A stretch of DNA of 12,368 bases, from assembly GCA_964625275.1 (NCBI GenBank), contig CAZVBH010000068.1, positions 1-12,368 of the forward strand, in the 5' to 3' direction. Below are positions 1 through 8,300 of the stretch, one piece after another; within the stretch, counting starts at the first letter, position 1, and each line of letters opens with the position of its first letter. Source of the stretch: UBA3775 sp964625275 (lineage in GTDB: Bacteria > Bacillota > Clostridia > Lachnospirales > Lachnospiraceae). The notes under the pieces were generated by a model. That model saw nothing but the letters and a program-made list of their open reading frames with translations. It had not been told where the DNA came from and did no database searches. The position numbers and the translations under genes were made by a program.

Positions 1-54
1 GTGGCTTTAAGGTTATGAGCAAGTAGCGAAGCGAATTGCGAATATCCGCTTTGA
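1..54 (+). repeat. Left copy of dispersed inverted repeat, upstream of uppS
   Basis: This stretch matches the reverse complement of 12241-12294 at 52 of 54 positions; the differences are at bases 5 and 34. It probably continues beyond the window's left edge, because the partner copy extends into a CCAC-TTC-GTGG palindrome of which only the GTGG arm (1-4) is visible here. The inner end can form a hairpin: 29-36 pairs with 44-51 around a 7-base loop, with one A-C mismatch (34/46) that the right copy lacks. Similarity stops at base 54, 4 bases before the uppS ribosome binding site. It has no long open frame. Its family and copy number elsewhere are unknown to me. Confidence 0.85.
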
Positions 55-69
55 TTTTAAGGAGGAAAT

Positions 70-792
70 ATGGCTGCAAAAACAGATGATACATATAAAA
101 CTCCCGAGCATGTTGCCATAATAATGGATGGTAACGGCAGATGGGCAAAAAAGAGATTTTTACCTCGTACAGCAGGTCATTATCAGGGTTCTAAGGTCGC
201 TGAGCAGATATGTGAGGATGCCTGGAATCTGGGTATTAAATACCTGACCATTTACGCTTTCTCAACTGAAAATTGGAACAGACCTGAAAGTGAAGTTGAA
301 ACTCTCATGAATCTTCTCAGAAAGTATATGATAGACAGTGTTGAGCGAAGCATGAAAAACAACATGAAGGTTCATGTTATTGGCGATACCACCAGACTTC
401 CTGAGGACCTTCAGGCCTCAATAGCTAATCTTGAAGAAAAAACTAAAAATAATACCGGACTTTATTTCCAGGTAGCAATTAATTATGGTGGAAGAGATGA
501 GCTTAGACGAGCTGTTCAGAAAATTGCCGAGGATACAAAGAATGGAAAAATCAGTACTGACGCTATTTCAGAGGAGCTTATAAATTCATATCTTGATACC
601 TCTGAGACACCTTATCCTGATTTGATGATTCGTACAAGTGGTGAGCTTCGTACCTCAAATTTCCTTCCTTGGCAGCTGGCCTATTCAGAATTTTATTTTA
701 CTGATGTTTTATGGCCTGATTTTAACAAAAAGGAATTGCAAAAGGCAATTGATTTTTATAATAAAAGAGAAAGACGATTTGGTGGAGTTTAA
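70..792 (+). CDS. uppS: Undecaprenyl diphosphate synthase (cis-prenyltransferase)
   Basis: UppS condenses isopentenyl diphosphate onto farnesyl diphosphate in cis to make undecaprenyl diphosphate, the precursor of the lipid carrier for peptidoglycan and other wall polymers; it acts at the inner face of the membrane. The 240-residue length is normal. Family signatures are complete: MDGNGRWA at 19-26 with the catalytic metal-binding Asp20, GHYQG at 36-40, STENWNRP at 65-72, INYGGR at 137-142, and the C-terminal block with RTSGE (188-192... R188 to E192 region), SNFLPWQ (196-202) and WPDF (215-218). The start is fixed by AAGGAGG at 59-65, four bases upstream of ATG. Its stop overlaps the cdsA start (TAATG), suggesting coupled translation. 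In related bacteria frr lies upstream; here the window begins with a repeat instead, so the upstream neighbour is not visible. Assignment is secure. Confidence 0.97.
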   Translation: MAAKTDDTYKTPEHVAIIMDGNGRWAKKRFLPRTAGHYQGSKVAEQICEDAWNLGIKYLTIYAFSTENWNRPESEVETLMNLLRKYMIDSVERSMKNNMKVHVIGDTTRLPEDLQASIANLEEKTKNNTGLYFQVAINYGGRDELRRAVQKIAEDTKNGKISTDAISEELINSYLDTSETPYPDLMIRTSGELRTSNFLPWQLAYSEFYFTDVLWPDFNKKELQKAIDFYNKRERRFGGV

Positions 793-1625
793 TGAAGCAA
801 AGAATTATAAGCGGAGCCATTTTGGTAGCAATACTTATCCCAACCTTAGTTTTAGGCGGATATTTTACAATTGGCGTACTGATGCTTGTATCGGTATTTG
901 GAATTTATGAAATTTTAAAGGCATTTAATCTGGCTTTCGAAAAATTAGGCATTATTACTTATATCTTTTGTCTGCTTTACTATATTTTCCTGATTATAAA
1001 AAGAGCAGGTGGTTTTGCCAGATTAAATGAAATGAGATTCCTGCTTTGCACGATTTCATTTCTTTTAATAGCACTAATGGTTTGCTATGTAGTTACCTAT
1101 CCGGCCTATAAAGCAGGTCAGATTGCAATAGCATTTTTTTCATTTGCTTATGCAGCAGTATCACTCACTTATATTTACAGACTCAGATGCATGGAAAATG
1201 GTGCATATCTGGTTTGGATAATTTTTATTGTATCCTGGCTTTGCGATACCTGTGCTTATTTTACCGGTGTTTTTTGTGGAAAGCATAAGGCATTTCCGGT
1301 TTTAAGTCCTAAAAAGACATGGGAGGGCTGTACCGGAGGTGTTCTTGGTTCAATACTGATATCAATTATTTTTGCAATCATCTTTAATGATGAGTTGGAG
1401 CCTTACTTTGATATTCCGGTACTTTCAATGGCTATTATTGGCTGCCTTTGCTCAATAATCTCAATGTTTGGAGATTTGGCAGCTTCAGCTATAAAGCGAG
1501 AGTATGGCTTTAAGGATTACAGCAATCTTATTCCCGGTCATGGTGGAATAATGGACAGATTTGATTCTGTAATATTTGTCGCACCATTTGTATACTATAT
1601 ATTAAGATTAGGTTATTTGTATTAG
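792..1625 (+). CDS. cdsA: Phosphatidate cytidylyltransferase (CDP-diacylglycerol synthase)
   Basis: CdsA converts phosphatidic acid and CTP to CDP-diacylglycerol, the branch point for phosphatidylglycerol and other phospholipids. It is an integral membrane enzyme; hydrophobic stretches give roughly eight membrane segments across the 277 residues. The C-terminal family signature is complete: AIKR at 233-236, KD at 241-242, PGHGGIMDRFD at 248-258. Upstream conserved pieces are the acidic CDTCAYFTG at 151-159 and SPKKTWEG at 172-179. The ATG shares its A with the uppS stop, so translation is probably coupled; no separate strong Shine-Dalgarno lies in the end of uppS beyond GGTGGAG. The 3' end lies in a 14-bp tandem duplication (1607-1634) that supplies the stop codon. 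Assignment is secure; substrate details are from the family. Confidence 0.96.
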   Translation: MKQRIISGAILVAILIPTLVLGGYFTIGVLMLVSVFGIYEILKAFNLAFEKLGIITYIFCLLYYIFLIIKRAGGFARLNEMRFLLCTISFLLIALMVCYVVTYPAYKAGQIAIAFFSFAYAAVSLTYIYRLRCMENGAYLVWIIFIVSWLCDTCAYFTGVFCGKHKAFPVLSPKKTWEGCTGGVLGSILISIIFAIIFNDELEPYFDIPVLSMAIIGCLCSIISMFGDLAASAIKREYGFKDYSNLIPGHGGIMDRFDSVIFVAPFVYYILRLGYLY

Positions 1626-1634
1626 GTTATTTAT
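1607..1634 (+). repeat. 14-bp tandem duplication across the cdsA stop codon
   Basis: The unit ATTAGGTTATTTGT (1607-1620) is followed directly by ATTAGGTTATTTAT (1621-1634), matching at 13 of 14 positions. Because 14 is not a multiple of three, the second unit is read in another frame and gives the TAG stop of cdsA at 1623-1625. Without the duplication the frame would run a few codons differently and end at the TAA in 1636-1639 region, so the effect on the protein is limited to its last residues. Confidence 0.8.
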
Positions 1635-1667
1635 GTTAATGCATGATGTTATAACGAGGAGTTTATA

Positions 1668-2855
1668 ATGAAAAATATTGCTTTACTGGGTTCAACAGGT
1701 TCGATTGGAACCCAGACTATTGAAATTGTAAGAGAAAATCCGGACAGATTTTCCATTAAGGCTTTGTCTGCTAATAAAAATGTGGAATTGATAGAAGCTC
1801 AGGCTCGCGAATTTAAGCCTGAAATTATCTGTATGTATGATGAGGCTTCTGCCGAAGCTCTTAAAGTAAAGCTTGGCGATTTAAATATAAAAATCGTTTC
1901 AGGAATGGATGGACTTATTGAGTGTGCATGCGTAGAAGATGCTGATATTGTTTTAACTGCAATTGTAGGAATGATTGGTATTCAGCCTACCATTGCGGCA
2001 ATAAAATCAGGTAAAGATATTGCACTTGCAAATAAAGAAACCCTGGTTACTGCCGGCCACATAATCATGCCACTTATTAAGGAATATGGAGTTAATCTTT
2101 ATCCTGTAGACAGTGAGCATTCTGCAATTTTTCAGTCCCTTCAGGGACTCCCTTATAGAGGGGCATCTATTGCAGATGGCAATTCAATGATTAGTAAGAT
2201 TATTTTGACAGCCTCAGGCGGACCATTTAGAGGAATGACTAAAGAGCAGATGAAAAATAAGACCAGATTTGATGCACTCAAGCACCCTAATTGGTCTATG
2301 GGTGCCAAGATTACAATTGATTCTGCAACACTTGTAAATAAAGGCCTTGAAATGATGGAGGCCGGTTGGCTTTTTGGTGTACCAATGGATAAAATCCAGG
2401 TTGTTGTACATCCACAGAGTATTTTGCACTCAGCCGTTGAATTTGTTGATGGTGCTGTTATCGGTCAAATGGGATGTCCTGATATGAAGCTCCCTATTTT
2501 ATATGCTCTGACATATCCGGACAGAGTTCCAATGTCAGGTAAAAAGCTCGATTTTTACTCTATGAGTAATCTGACCTTTGAACAGCCTGACCTGGATAAT
2601 TTCAAAGGTCTGAGACTTGCCAGAAGGGCAATGACTGAGGGCGGCTCACTTCCTACAGTATTTAATGCAGCTAATGAGTATCTGGTAGATTTATTCCTCC
2701 ACGATAAAATTGGTTTCTTAGATATTCCCGATGGAATCGAAGCTGCAATGGATAATATCAGACACGTTGCAAACCCAGGTGTAGAAGAAATTCTTGAAAT
2801 CGAAAAGGAAACCGGAGAGTATCTTTCCTGTAATTTAGGAGGCAAACTTGATTAA
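1668..2855 (+). CDS. dxr: 1-deoxy-D-xylulose 5-phosphate reductoisomerase
   Basis: Dxr converts 1-deoxy-D-xylulose 5-phosphate to 2-C-methyl-D-erythritol 4-phosphate with NADPH and a divalent metal, the first committed step of the MEP isoprenoid pathway; it is a cytosolic dimer and the fosmidomycin target in the family. The 395 residues are of normal length. Visible are the NADPH-binding loop GSTGSIG at 8-14, LANKETLV at 120-127, VDSEHSA at 147-153 carrying metal ligands Asp148 and Glu150, the flexible-loop region ASGGPF at 182-187 and HPNWSMG at 206-212, the substrate and metal region TLVNKGLE at 221-228 with Glu228, and HPQSILHS at 248-255. GAGGAG at 1656-1661 sets the ATG six bases downstream. 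It is 42 bases after cdsA and overlaps rseP by 8 bases. Together with ispG it marks this operon as an isoprenoid supply cluster. Confidence 0.97.
   Translation: MKNIALLGSTGSIGTQTIEIVRENPDRFSIKALSANKNVELIEAQAREFKPEIICMYDEASAEALKVKLGDLNIKIVSGMDGLIECACVEDADIVLTAIVGMIGIQPTIAAIKSGKDIALANKETLVTAGHIIMPLIKEYGVNLYPVDSEHSAIFQSLQGLPYRGASIADGNSMISKIILTASGGPFRGMTKEQMKNKTRFDALKHPNWSMGAKITIDSATLVNKGLEMMEAGWLFGVPMDKIQVVVHPQSILHSAVEFVDGAVIGQMGCPDMKLPILYALTYPDRVPMSGKKLDFYSMSNLTFEQPDLDNFKGLRLARRAMTEGGSLPTVFNAANEYLVDLFLHDKIGFLDIPDGIEAAMDNIRHVANPGVEEILEIEKETGEYLSCNLGGKLD
2837..2850 (+). promoter_or_regulatory. Ribosome binding site and TTG start of rseP
   Basis: A perfect AGGAGG (2837-2842) stands five bases before TTG at 2848-2850. 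No ATG or GTG in that frame is nearby with comparable spacing, and the residues encoded just after TTG form the first membrane helix needed to place the HExxH motif. The site sits inside the last codons of dxr, so the two genes overlap by 8 bases. Confidence 0.85.
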
Positions 2856-4146
2856 GCTGTTATATATACTTATTGCTCTGATTATTATAAGTATTATCGT
2901 AATATTCCATGAATTTGGTCACTTTATTTTTGCCAGAATTAATGGAGTTACAGTAAATGAATTTTCACTAGGTATGGGACCTTTAATTGTTTCTAAAAAT
3001 ATTAAAGGAACCAAGTTCTCCTTAAGGGCGTTACCAATTGGAGGCTCCTGTATGATGCAGGGTGAGGATTCAAAGGATGATGCGCCCGGCTCATTTAATT
3101 CAAAAAATGTATGGCAAAGAATTTCAATTGTACTTGCAGGACCTGTATTTAATTTCATTCTTGCTTTTATTCTCGCAATTGTGATTATTATTTTCGCAGG
3201 CTACGATCCTGCTGAGGTTTTGCTGGTAAATGAAAATTCAAATGCTGCAACAGCAGGCTTAATGGAAGGGGATATTATTACTTCAATTAACGGTAAGCAT
3301 ATTTCTGTTGGACGTGATATTTACAACTATGCTTATTTTGAAACAATTGACAGTGATGACCTAAGAATAACAGTTAAGCGTAATGGTGAAAATGTAACTC
3401 TTACAGTTCCCACTGAGGAAACAACAAAATACTTTATGGGTATCAGTTACTCTGATGATGACGATCCCGCTGTGGTAAGTATTACAGAGGATTATCCTGC
3501 TGAAGCAGCAGGTATAAAAAATGAGGATACCATTACAGGCATAAATGGAACGGAAATTAATTCCGGAGCCGAGCTTGGAGAGTATTTTGAAGAAAATCCA
3601 TTAAATGGAGATGAAATAACAGTTACCTATGAGCACAATGGAAAAACAAAGGAAGCTACACTTACTCCGATTTATTCTACCTATTATTCCTTAGGCTTTG
3701 GTTATAATATCGGACGTGAGGATTGTCCTGCTTCTAAGGTGCTAAAATATAGCTGTATTGAGGTCGGATATTGGATTAGAACTACTGTAAAGAGTCTTGT
3801 CTACATGATTCAGGGACATGTCAGCTCAGACAGTGTCGGTGGTGTAGTCAGAGTTGTAGATGAAATTAGTGACAGTGTTGAGGAAAGCAAGCAAGTGAGC
3901 AGTTCCTTTGCAATTTTGAATGCTGTATACTGGTCAATTGTTATCAGTGCCAATTTAGGTGTTATGAATCTTTTGCCACTTCCGGCACTTGATGGTGGAC
4001 GTCTGCTTTTCATGATTATTGAACTTTTTAGAGGAAAGCCTATTGACAGAGATAAAGAAGCAATGGTTCATTTTATTGGAATTGTCCTGCTTATGATTCT
4101 TATGGTCTTCCTTTTTTACAATGATATAGTTAATATATTCTTCTAA
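2848..4146 (+). CDS. rseP: RseP/RasP-type site-2 intramembrane zinc metalloprotease
   Basis: This family (M50) cuts membrane-embedded substrates such as anti-sigma factors and left-over signal peptides. The 432 residues show a first membrane helix (about 4-24) containing the zinc-binding HEFGH at 21-25, the conserved PIGGSCMMQGE membrane-edge loop at 63-73, LAGPVFNF at 97-103 opening the second helix, then two PDZ-like segments: about 125-190 (AGLMEGDIITSINGK) and about 208-275 (AGIKNEDTITGINGT). The third zinc ligand lies in NLLPLPALDGGR, with Asp382, and a final helix spans about 408-425. The catalytic set is intact. Translation starts at TTG overlapping dxr. Two PDZ segments are clear by the repeated GI/GL..(D/E)DxIxxINGxxI pattern. 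Natural substrates cannot be told from this window. No sigma or anti-sigma gene is adjacent. Confidence 0.95.
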   Translation: MIKLLYILIALIIISIIVIFHEFGHFIFARINGVTVNEFSLGMGPLIVSKNIKGTKFSLRALPIGGSCMMQGEDSKDDAPGSFNSKNVWQRISIVLAGPVFNFILAFILAIVIIIFAGYDPAEVLLVNENSNAATAGLMEGDIITSINGKHISVGRDIYNYAYFETIDSDDLRITVKRNGENVTLTVPTEETTKYFMGISYSDDDDPAVVSITEDYPAEAAGIKNEDTITGINGTEINSGAELGEYFEENPLNGDEITVTYEHNGKTKEATLTPIYSTYYSLGFGYNIGREDCPASKVLKYSCIEVGYWIRTTVKSLVYMIQGHVSSDSVGGVVRVVDEISDSVEESKQVSSSFAILNAVYWSIVISANLGVMNLLPLPALDGGRLLFMIIELFRGKPIDRDKEAMVHFIGIVLLMILMVFLFYNDIVNIFF

Positions 4147-4171
4147 ATGAAAATGCATCTAAACAGATTAT

Positions 4172-4185
4172 GGGAGGTTTACATG
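4172..4185 (+). promoter_or_regulatory. Ribosome binding site that decides the ispG start
   Basis: GGGAGG at 4172-4177 lies five bases before ATG 4183. An in-frame ATG at 4147, directly after the rseP stop, has no Shine-Dalgarno of its own and would add 12 residues with no counterpart in the family, so 4183 is the better start. Confidence 0.85.
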
Positions 4186-5235
4186 TATAGAGATAACACA
4201 AAAGTAATTCAAATTGGAAATAGACTGATAGGAGGAGGAAATCCTATTCTCATTCAGTCAATGTGTAACACGAGAACTGAAGATGTTGCAGCAACTGTAG
4301 CACAGATTCATGCACTTGAGGCAGCCGGCTGCGATATTATTAGAGTTGCAGTACCTACACCGGAGGCTGCTGCTGCCATTAAAGAAATTAAAAAGCAGAT
4401 TAATATTCCATTGGTTGCAGATATTCATTTTGACTACAGGCTTGCAATTATGTCTATGGAAAGTGGAGTAGACAAAATAAGAATAAATCCCGGTAACATT
4501 GGTAGCAGAGAAAAAGTTAATGCCGTAGTTTCAGTTGCAAAGGAACGTAATATTCCAATCAGAGTTGGAGTTAACAGTGGTTCTCTTGAAAAAAACATTA
4601 TTCAAAAATATGGTGGGGTTACTGCTGAAGGTATAGTTGAAAGTGCTCTTGATAAGGTAAGAATGATTGAAGATGAAAATTATGATAATATCGTAATAAG
4701 CATTAAATCCTCTGATTGCCTGATGTGCATTAAGGCTCATGAATTAATTGCCCAAAAGACCAGATACCCACTTCATGTAGGTATTACGGAATCAGGCTCT
4801 GCTTATGCCGGAAACATAAAGTCAGCAGTTGGTCTTGGAAACATTCTTTATCAGGGCATAGGCGATACAATACGAGTTTCACTTACTGACGATCCTGTTA
4901 ATGAAGTTCGCTCAGCAAAGCTGATTCTTAAGGCCTTGAAGCTAAGAACGGATGGTATAGAGGTTGTTTCATGTCCTACCTGTGGTCGTACATCTATTGA
5001 TCTTATAGATCTTGCTTCTAAGGTTGAGGCAATTACATCAAAATATACAACACCTTTAAAGGTTGCCGTTATGGGCTGTGTTGTTAACGGACCAGGGGAA
5101 GCAAGAGAAGCGGACCTTGGCATTGCAGGTGGCAAGGGCGAAGGCCTCATTATTAAAAAAGGTGAAGTGATTGCTAAGGTATCTGAAGAAGAGCTTTTAC
5201 CTAGATTTGAAGAAGAGCTGTTAAAGCTTGTATAG
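4183..5235 (+). CDS. ispG: 4-hydroxy-3-methylbut-2-en-1-yl diphosphate synthase (IspG/GcpE)
   Basis: IspG reductively opens methylerythritol cyclodiphosphate to HMBPP, the penultimate MEP step, using a [4Fe-4S] cluster fed by flavodoxin or ferredoxin in the cytosol. From ATG 4183 the product has 350 residues, typical of the short bacterial form. The N-terminal TIM barrel shows PILIQSMCNT at 21-30, ADIHFDYRLA at 79-88, KIRINPGNIG at 98-107, RVGVNSGSLE at 127-136 and HVGITESG at 198-205. The C-terminal cluster domain has SCPTCGR at 263-269 and MGCVVNGPGEA at 297-307, giving cluster ligands Cys264, Cys267, Cys299 and Glu306. It is the last gene before a strong terminator, 36 bases after rseP. 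Assignment is secure. Confidence 0.97.
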   Translation: MYRDNTKVIQIGNRLIGGGNPILIQSMCNTRTEDVAATVAQIHALEAAGCDIIRVAVPTPEAAAAIKEIKKQINIPLVADIHFDYRLAIMSMESGVDKIRINPGNIGSREKVNAVVSVAKERNIPIRVGVNSGSLEKNIIQKYGGVTAEGIVESALDKVRMIEDENYDNIVISIKSSDCLMCIKAHELIAQKTRYPLHVGITESGSAYAGNIKSAVGLGNILYQGIGDTIRVSLTDDPVNEVRSAKLILKALKLRTDGIEVVSCPTCGRTSIDLIDLASKVEAITSKYTTPLKVAVMGCVVNGPGEAREADLGIAGGKGEGLIIKKGEVIAKVSEEELLPRFEEELLKLV

Positions 5236-5242
5236 CATATTT

Positions 5243-5276
5243 GAAAAGTCCCTAATTCAAGGGGACTTTTCTTTTC
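5243..5276 (+). terminator. Intrinsic terminator after ispG
   Basis: Bases 5243-5253 (GAAAAGTCCCT) pair with 5261-5271 (GGGGACTTTTC), ten Watson-Crick pairs plus one wobble, around a 7-base loop, and the 3' arm runs into a T-rich tail CTTTTCTTTTC. It begins 8 bases past the ispG stop and separates the envelope/isoprenoid operon from polC, which starts 34 bases further on. No convincing promoter fits between terminator and polC, so polC may depend on read-through or on a promoter inside ispG. Confidence 0.9.
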
Positions 5277-5309
5277 AAAAAGATTGATTTTACGGAATGA
5301 GGAGAAATT

Positions 5310-8300
5310 ATGAAGCTTCTTGAAGCCTTTGAACTAAAGGGATTAAAAAATGATGTGGTTAAAATCGCAGACAATTTAAATGTCGTTAAGATGGTTTTAT
5401 CTAATACTAATAACGATATAAATATTATCTGCAATTCACCAAAAGAGATTCATCCCTTTTATTTCAGTATTCTTGAGACTGCTCTAAACAATAAATATTT
5501 TGTAAATGAAAATAAAAATGCCGTAATAAAAACTCATTTCGACGTAGATGTTTCCGAACTTACCGTTAAAGAATTATGGGAAAAATATGAAAGCTATTTT
5601 GTCTATGAGCTGGAAAGATATCATCGCTATACGGCGCGTGTAGTTGAAGATGCGGAGGTCTGCTTTTTAGATGATACAATTACCTTTGATGTTGTAGATG
5701 ACTTCCTAAGTAAAAAATCGTCCACTGCCATTACAGAGTTGATTGAAAAAAGGGCAAAAGAGTGGTTTGGAAGAACAATCAAGGTTGAATTTAAATATCA
5801 TGACCCCGAGCCGCTAAATGAGAATATGCCGGATTATGAAATATATAATCCCAATAATTATAAGTCCACCTCCAAGCCTCAGACACCTGTGGACTTAAAG
5901 CCAGCCGCTGCTGCGAAAAAGGAAGGCGTGGAAGAACATAAAAAGACAGGAGCAGGCTCGACTAAGTCTTCAACCGGAGATTATAAATACAGAAAGAAGC
6001 CTCCGGCTGATCCTGACATTTTTTATGGACGTGCCTTTGACGGAGACTTTTTCTCCATTAATGAGCTCGCAGACGGCCTTTCTGATGTAGTAATCAAGGG
6101 AATGATTACCTTTATGGACAAGAAAGAGCTGAAAAATGAGCGCTTGCTGGTAATGTTCAATATAACAGACTTTACGGATACCATTGCCTGCAAATTTTTC
6201 TCGGACAATGAAGAATTTGCAAATATTTCAAAGGATTTAGGCGTTGGTAAATTTGTTATGCTTAAAGGAAGCTGTAAGGTTGACAATTTTGACCATACAC
6301 TTACGGTAATGCCAATTTTCGGTATCAAAAGAATAAAGGATTTTAGAGAAAAGAGAGTCGATAACTCAGAAGTCAAGAGAGTTGAGCTTCATGCTCATAC
6401 CCAGATGAGTGACATGGATGCCGTAACAAATACGACGGAATATGTAAAAAGAGCCTTTGAATGGGGACATCCTGCTGTTGCAATTACAGATCATGGTGTT
6501 GTACAGTCCTTCCCTGAGGCTTCTCATGCTCTCAATCCTAAAAAATATGCCGATGACCCGGAAAAAAGCGCGCTGCTTAAGGAATTTAAAATTATTTATG
6601 GCTGTGAGGGTTATCTTGTAGATGATTCAGATCTTGTAGATGAGGAAGGCAATCCTAAAATGCCTGAAGAAGAGTATAAAAATCTTGTAGGAAGTAAGAA
6701 CTATTATCATATTATTTTGCTATGTCAAAATGATTTAGGACGTTCCAATCTTTACAAGCTGATTTCAGATTCACACCTTAAATATTTTAAAAAACGTCCA
6801 AGAATACCAAAGTCTGTTTTAAAGAAGAACAGAGAGGGTATTCTTATCGGCTCAGCCTGTGAGGCAGGAGAGCTATTTAGAGCAATAGTTTTTAACAAAA
6901 CTGAGGAAGAAATAGAGGAAATTGCAGCTCTTTATGACTATTATGAAATTCAGCCTACAGGCAATAATGCGTTCATGATTAGAGATGATAAGCGTTATCC
7001 TGAAATTACAAAAAACGAACAGCTTGAAGAACTAAATCGAAAGGTTGTTGAGCTGGCTGATAAGCATGGAAAGCTTTGTGTTGCCACCTGTGACGTGCAT
7101 TTCCTAAATCCTGAGGATGAAATTTACAGAAGAATTATAATGGCCAGCAAGGGCTTTTCTGATGCCGATATGCAGCCACCATTGTATTTTAGAACTACAG
7201 AGGAGATGCTTAATGAATTTACATATCTGCCTCCGGAAAAGGCCTATGAGATAGTTGTCACAAACACTCGTAAGATTGCAGATATGATTGAAAAAATAGC
7301 ACCGGTAAGACCTGATAAATGTCCTCCTGTTATTGAAAATTCAGATCAGGATCTTAGGGATATGTGCTATAAAAAGGCTCAGACAATGTATGGACCTGAC
7401 ATACCGGAGCAGGTAAAGTCACGTCTTGACAAGGAGCTTAACTCAATCATCAGTAACGGCTACTCTGTTATGTATATTATTGCTCAGAAGCTTGTTAAAA
7501 AATCAAATGACGATGGTTATCTCGTTGGCTCGAGAGGCTCAGTAGGATCTTCCTTCGTAGCAACAATGTCAGGCATTACAGAGGTAAACCCTCTGGCACC
7601 TCACTATTATTGTGATAATTGCTTTTATCATGATTTTGATTCTGAGACAGTACAAAATGCGATTAATAACCAGCTTTCAGGCTTTGACCTTCCTGATGCA
7701 GTCTGCCCTAAGTGCGGTAAAAGACTCCACAGAGATGGCCAAAATATTCCATTTGAAACCTTCCTTGGCTTCTATGGAGACAAGGAGCCTGATATTGACC
7801 TTAATTTCTCGGGAGAGTATCAGTCAAAGGCTCATGCTTATACTGAGGTTATTTTCGGTACAGGTCATACATTTAAAGCAGGCACAATTGGTACTCTGGC
7901 AGATAAAACTGCCTTTGGCTCCATTAAAAAATATTATGAAGAACGTGGTATTGAAAAGCGTAATGCAGAAATTGACAGAATTGTACAGGGCTGTGTCGGT
8001 GTAAGGCGTACAACGGGACAGCATCCGGGAGGTATCGTAGTACTTCCACATGGTGAAGAAATCTATACCTTTACACCTGTTCAGCATCCTGCCAATGACA
8101 TGACAAGTGACATAATTACAACTCATTTCGATTATCATAGTATTGACCATAACCTTCTCAAGCTTGATATCCTAGGCCATGATGATCCGACAATGATCAG
8201 ATTCCTTGAGGACCTTACAGGAGAAGATGCAAAAACCTGGCCAATGGATGACAAAAAGGTACTTTCACTTTTCCAAAGCTGTGAAGCACTAGGCGTAACG

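Noticed and set aside
4147..4182. In-frame ATG at 4147 as the start of ispG, adding 12 residues
   Set aside because: It lies directly after the rseP stop with no ribosome binding site in front; GGGAGG at 4172-4177 points to ATG 4183, and family proteins begin near the latter.
4851..5150. Antisense open frame of 99 codons opposite ispG
   Set aside because: Low-complexity product rich in S, P and T, opposite the conserved iron-sulfur region; no independent support.
7612..8004. Open frame of 130 codons in another + frame within polC
   Set aside because: It overlaps the zinc and catalytic aspartate region of PolC, which is clearly the coding frame, and its translation resembles no family I know.
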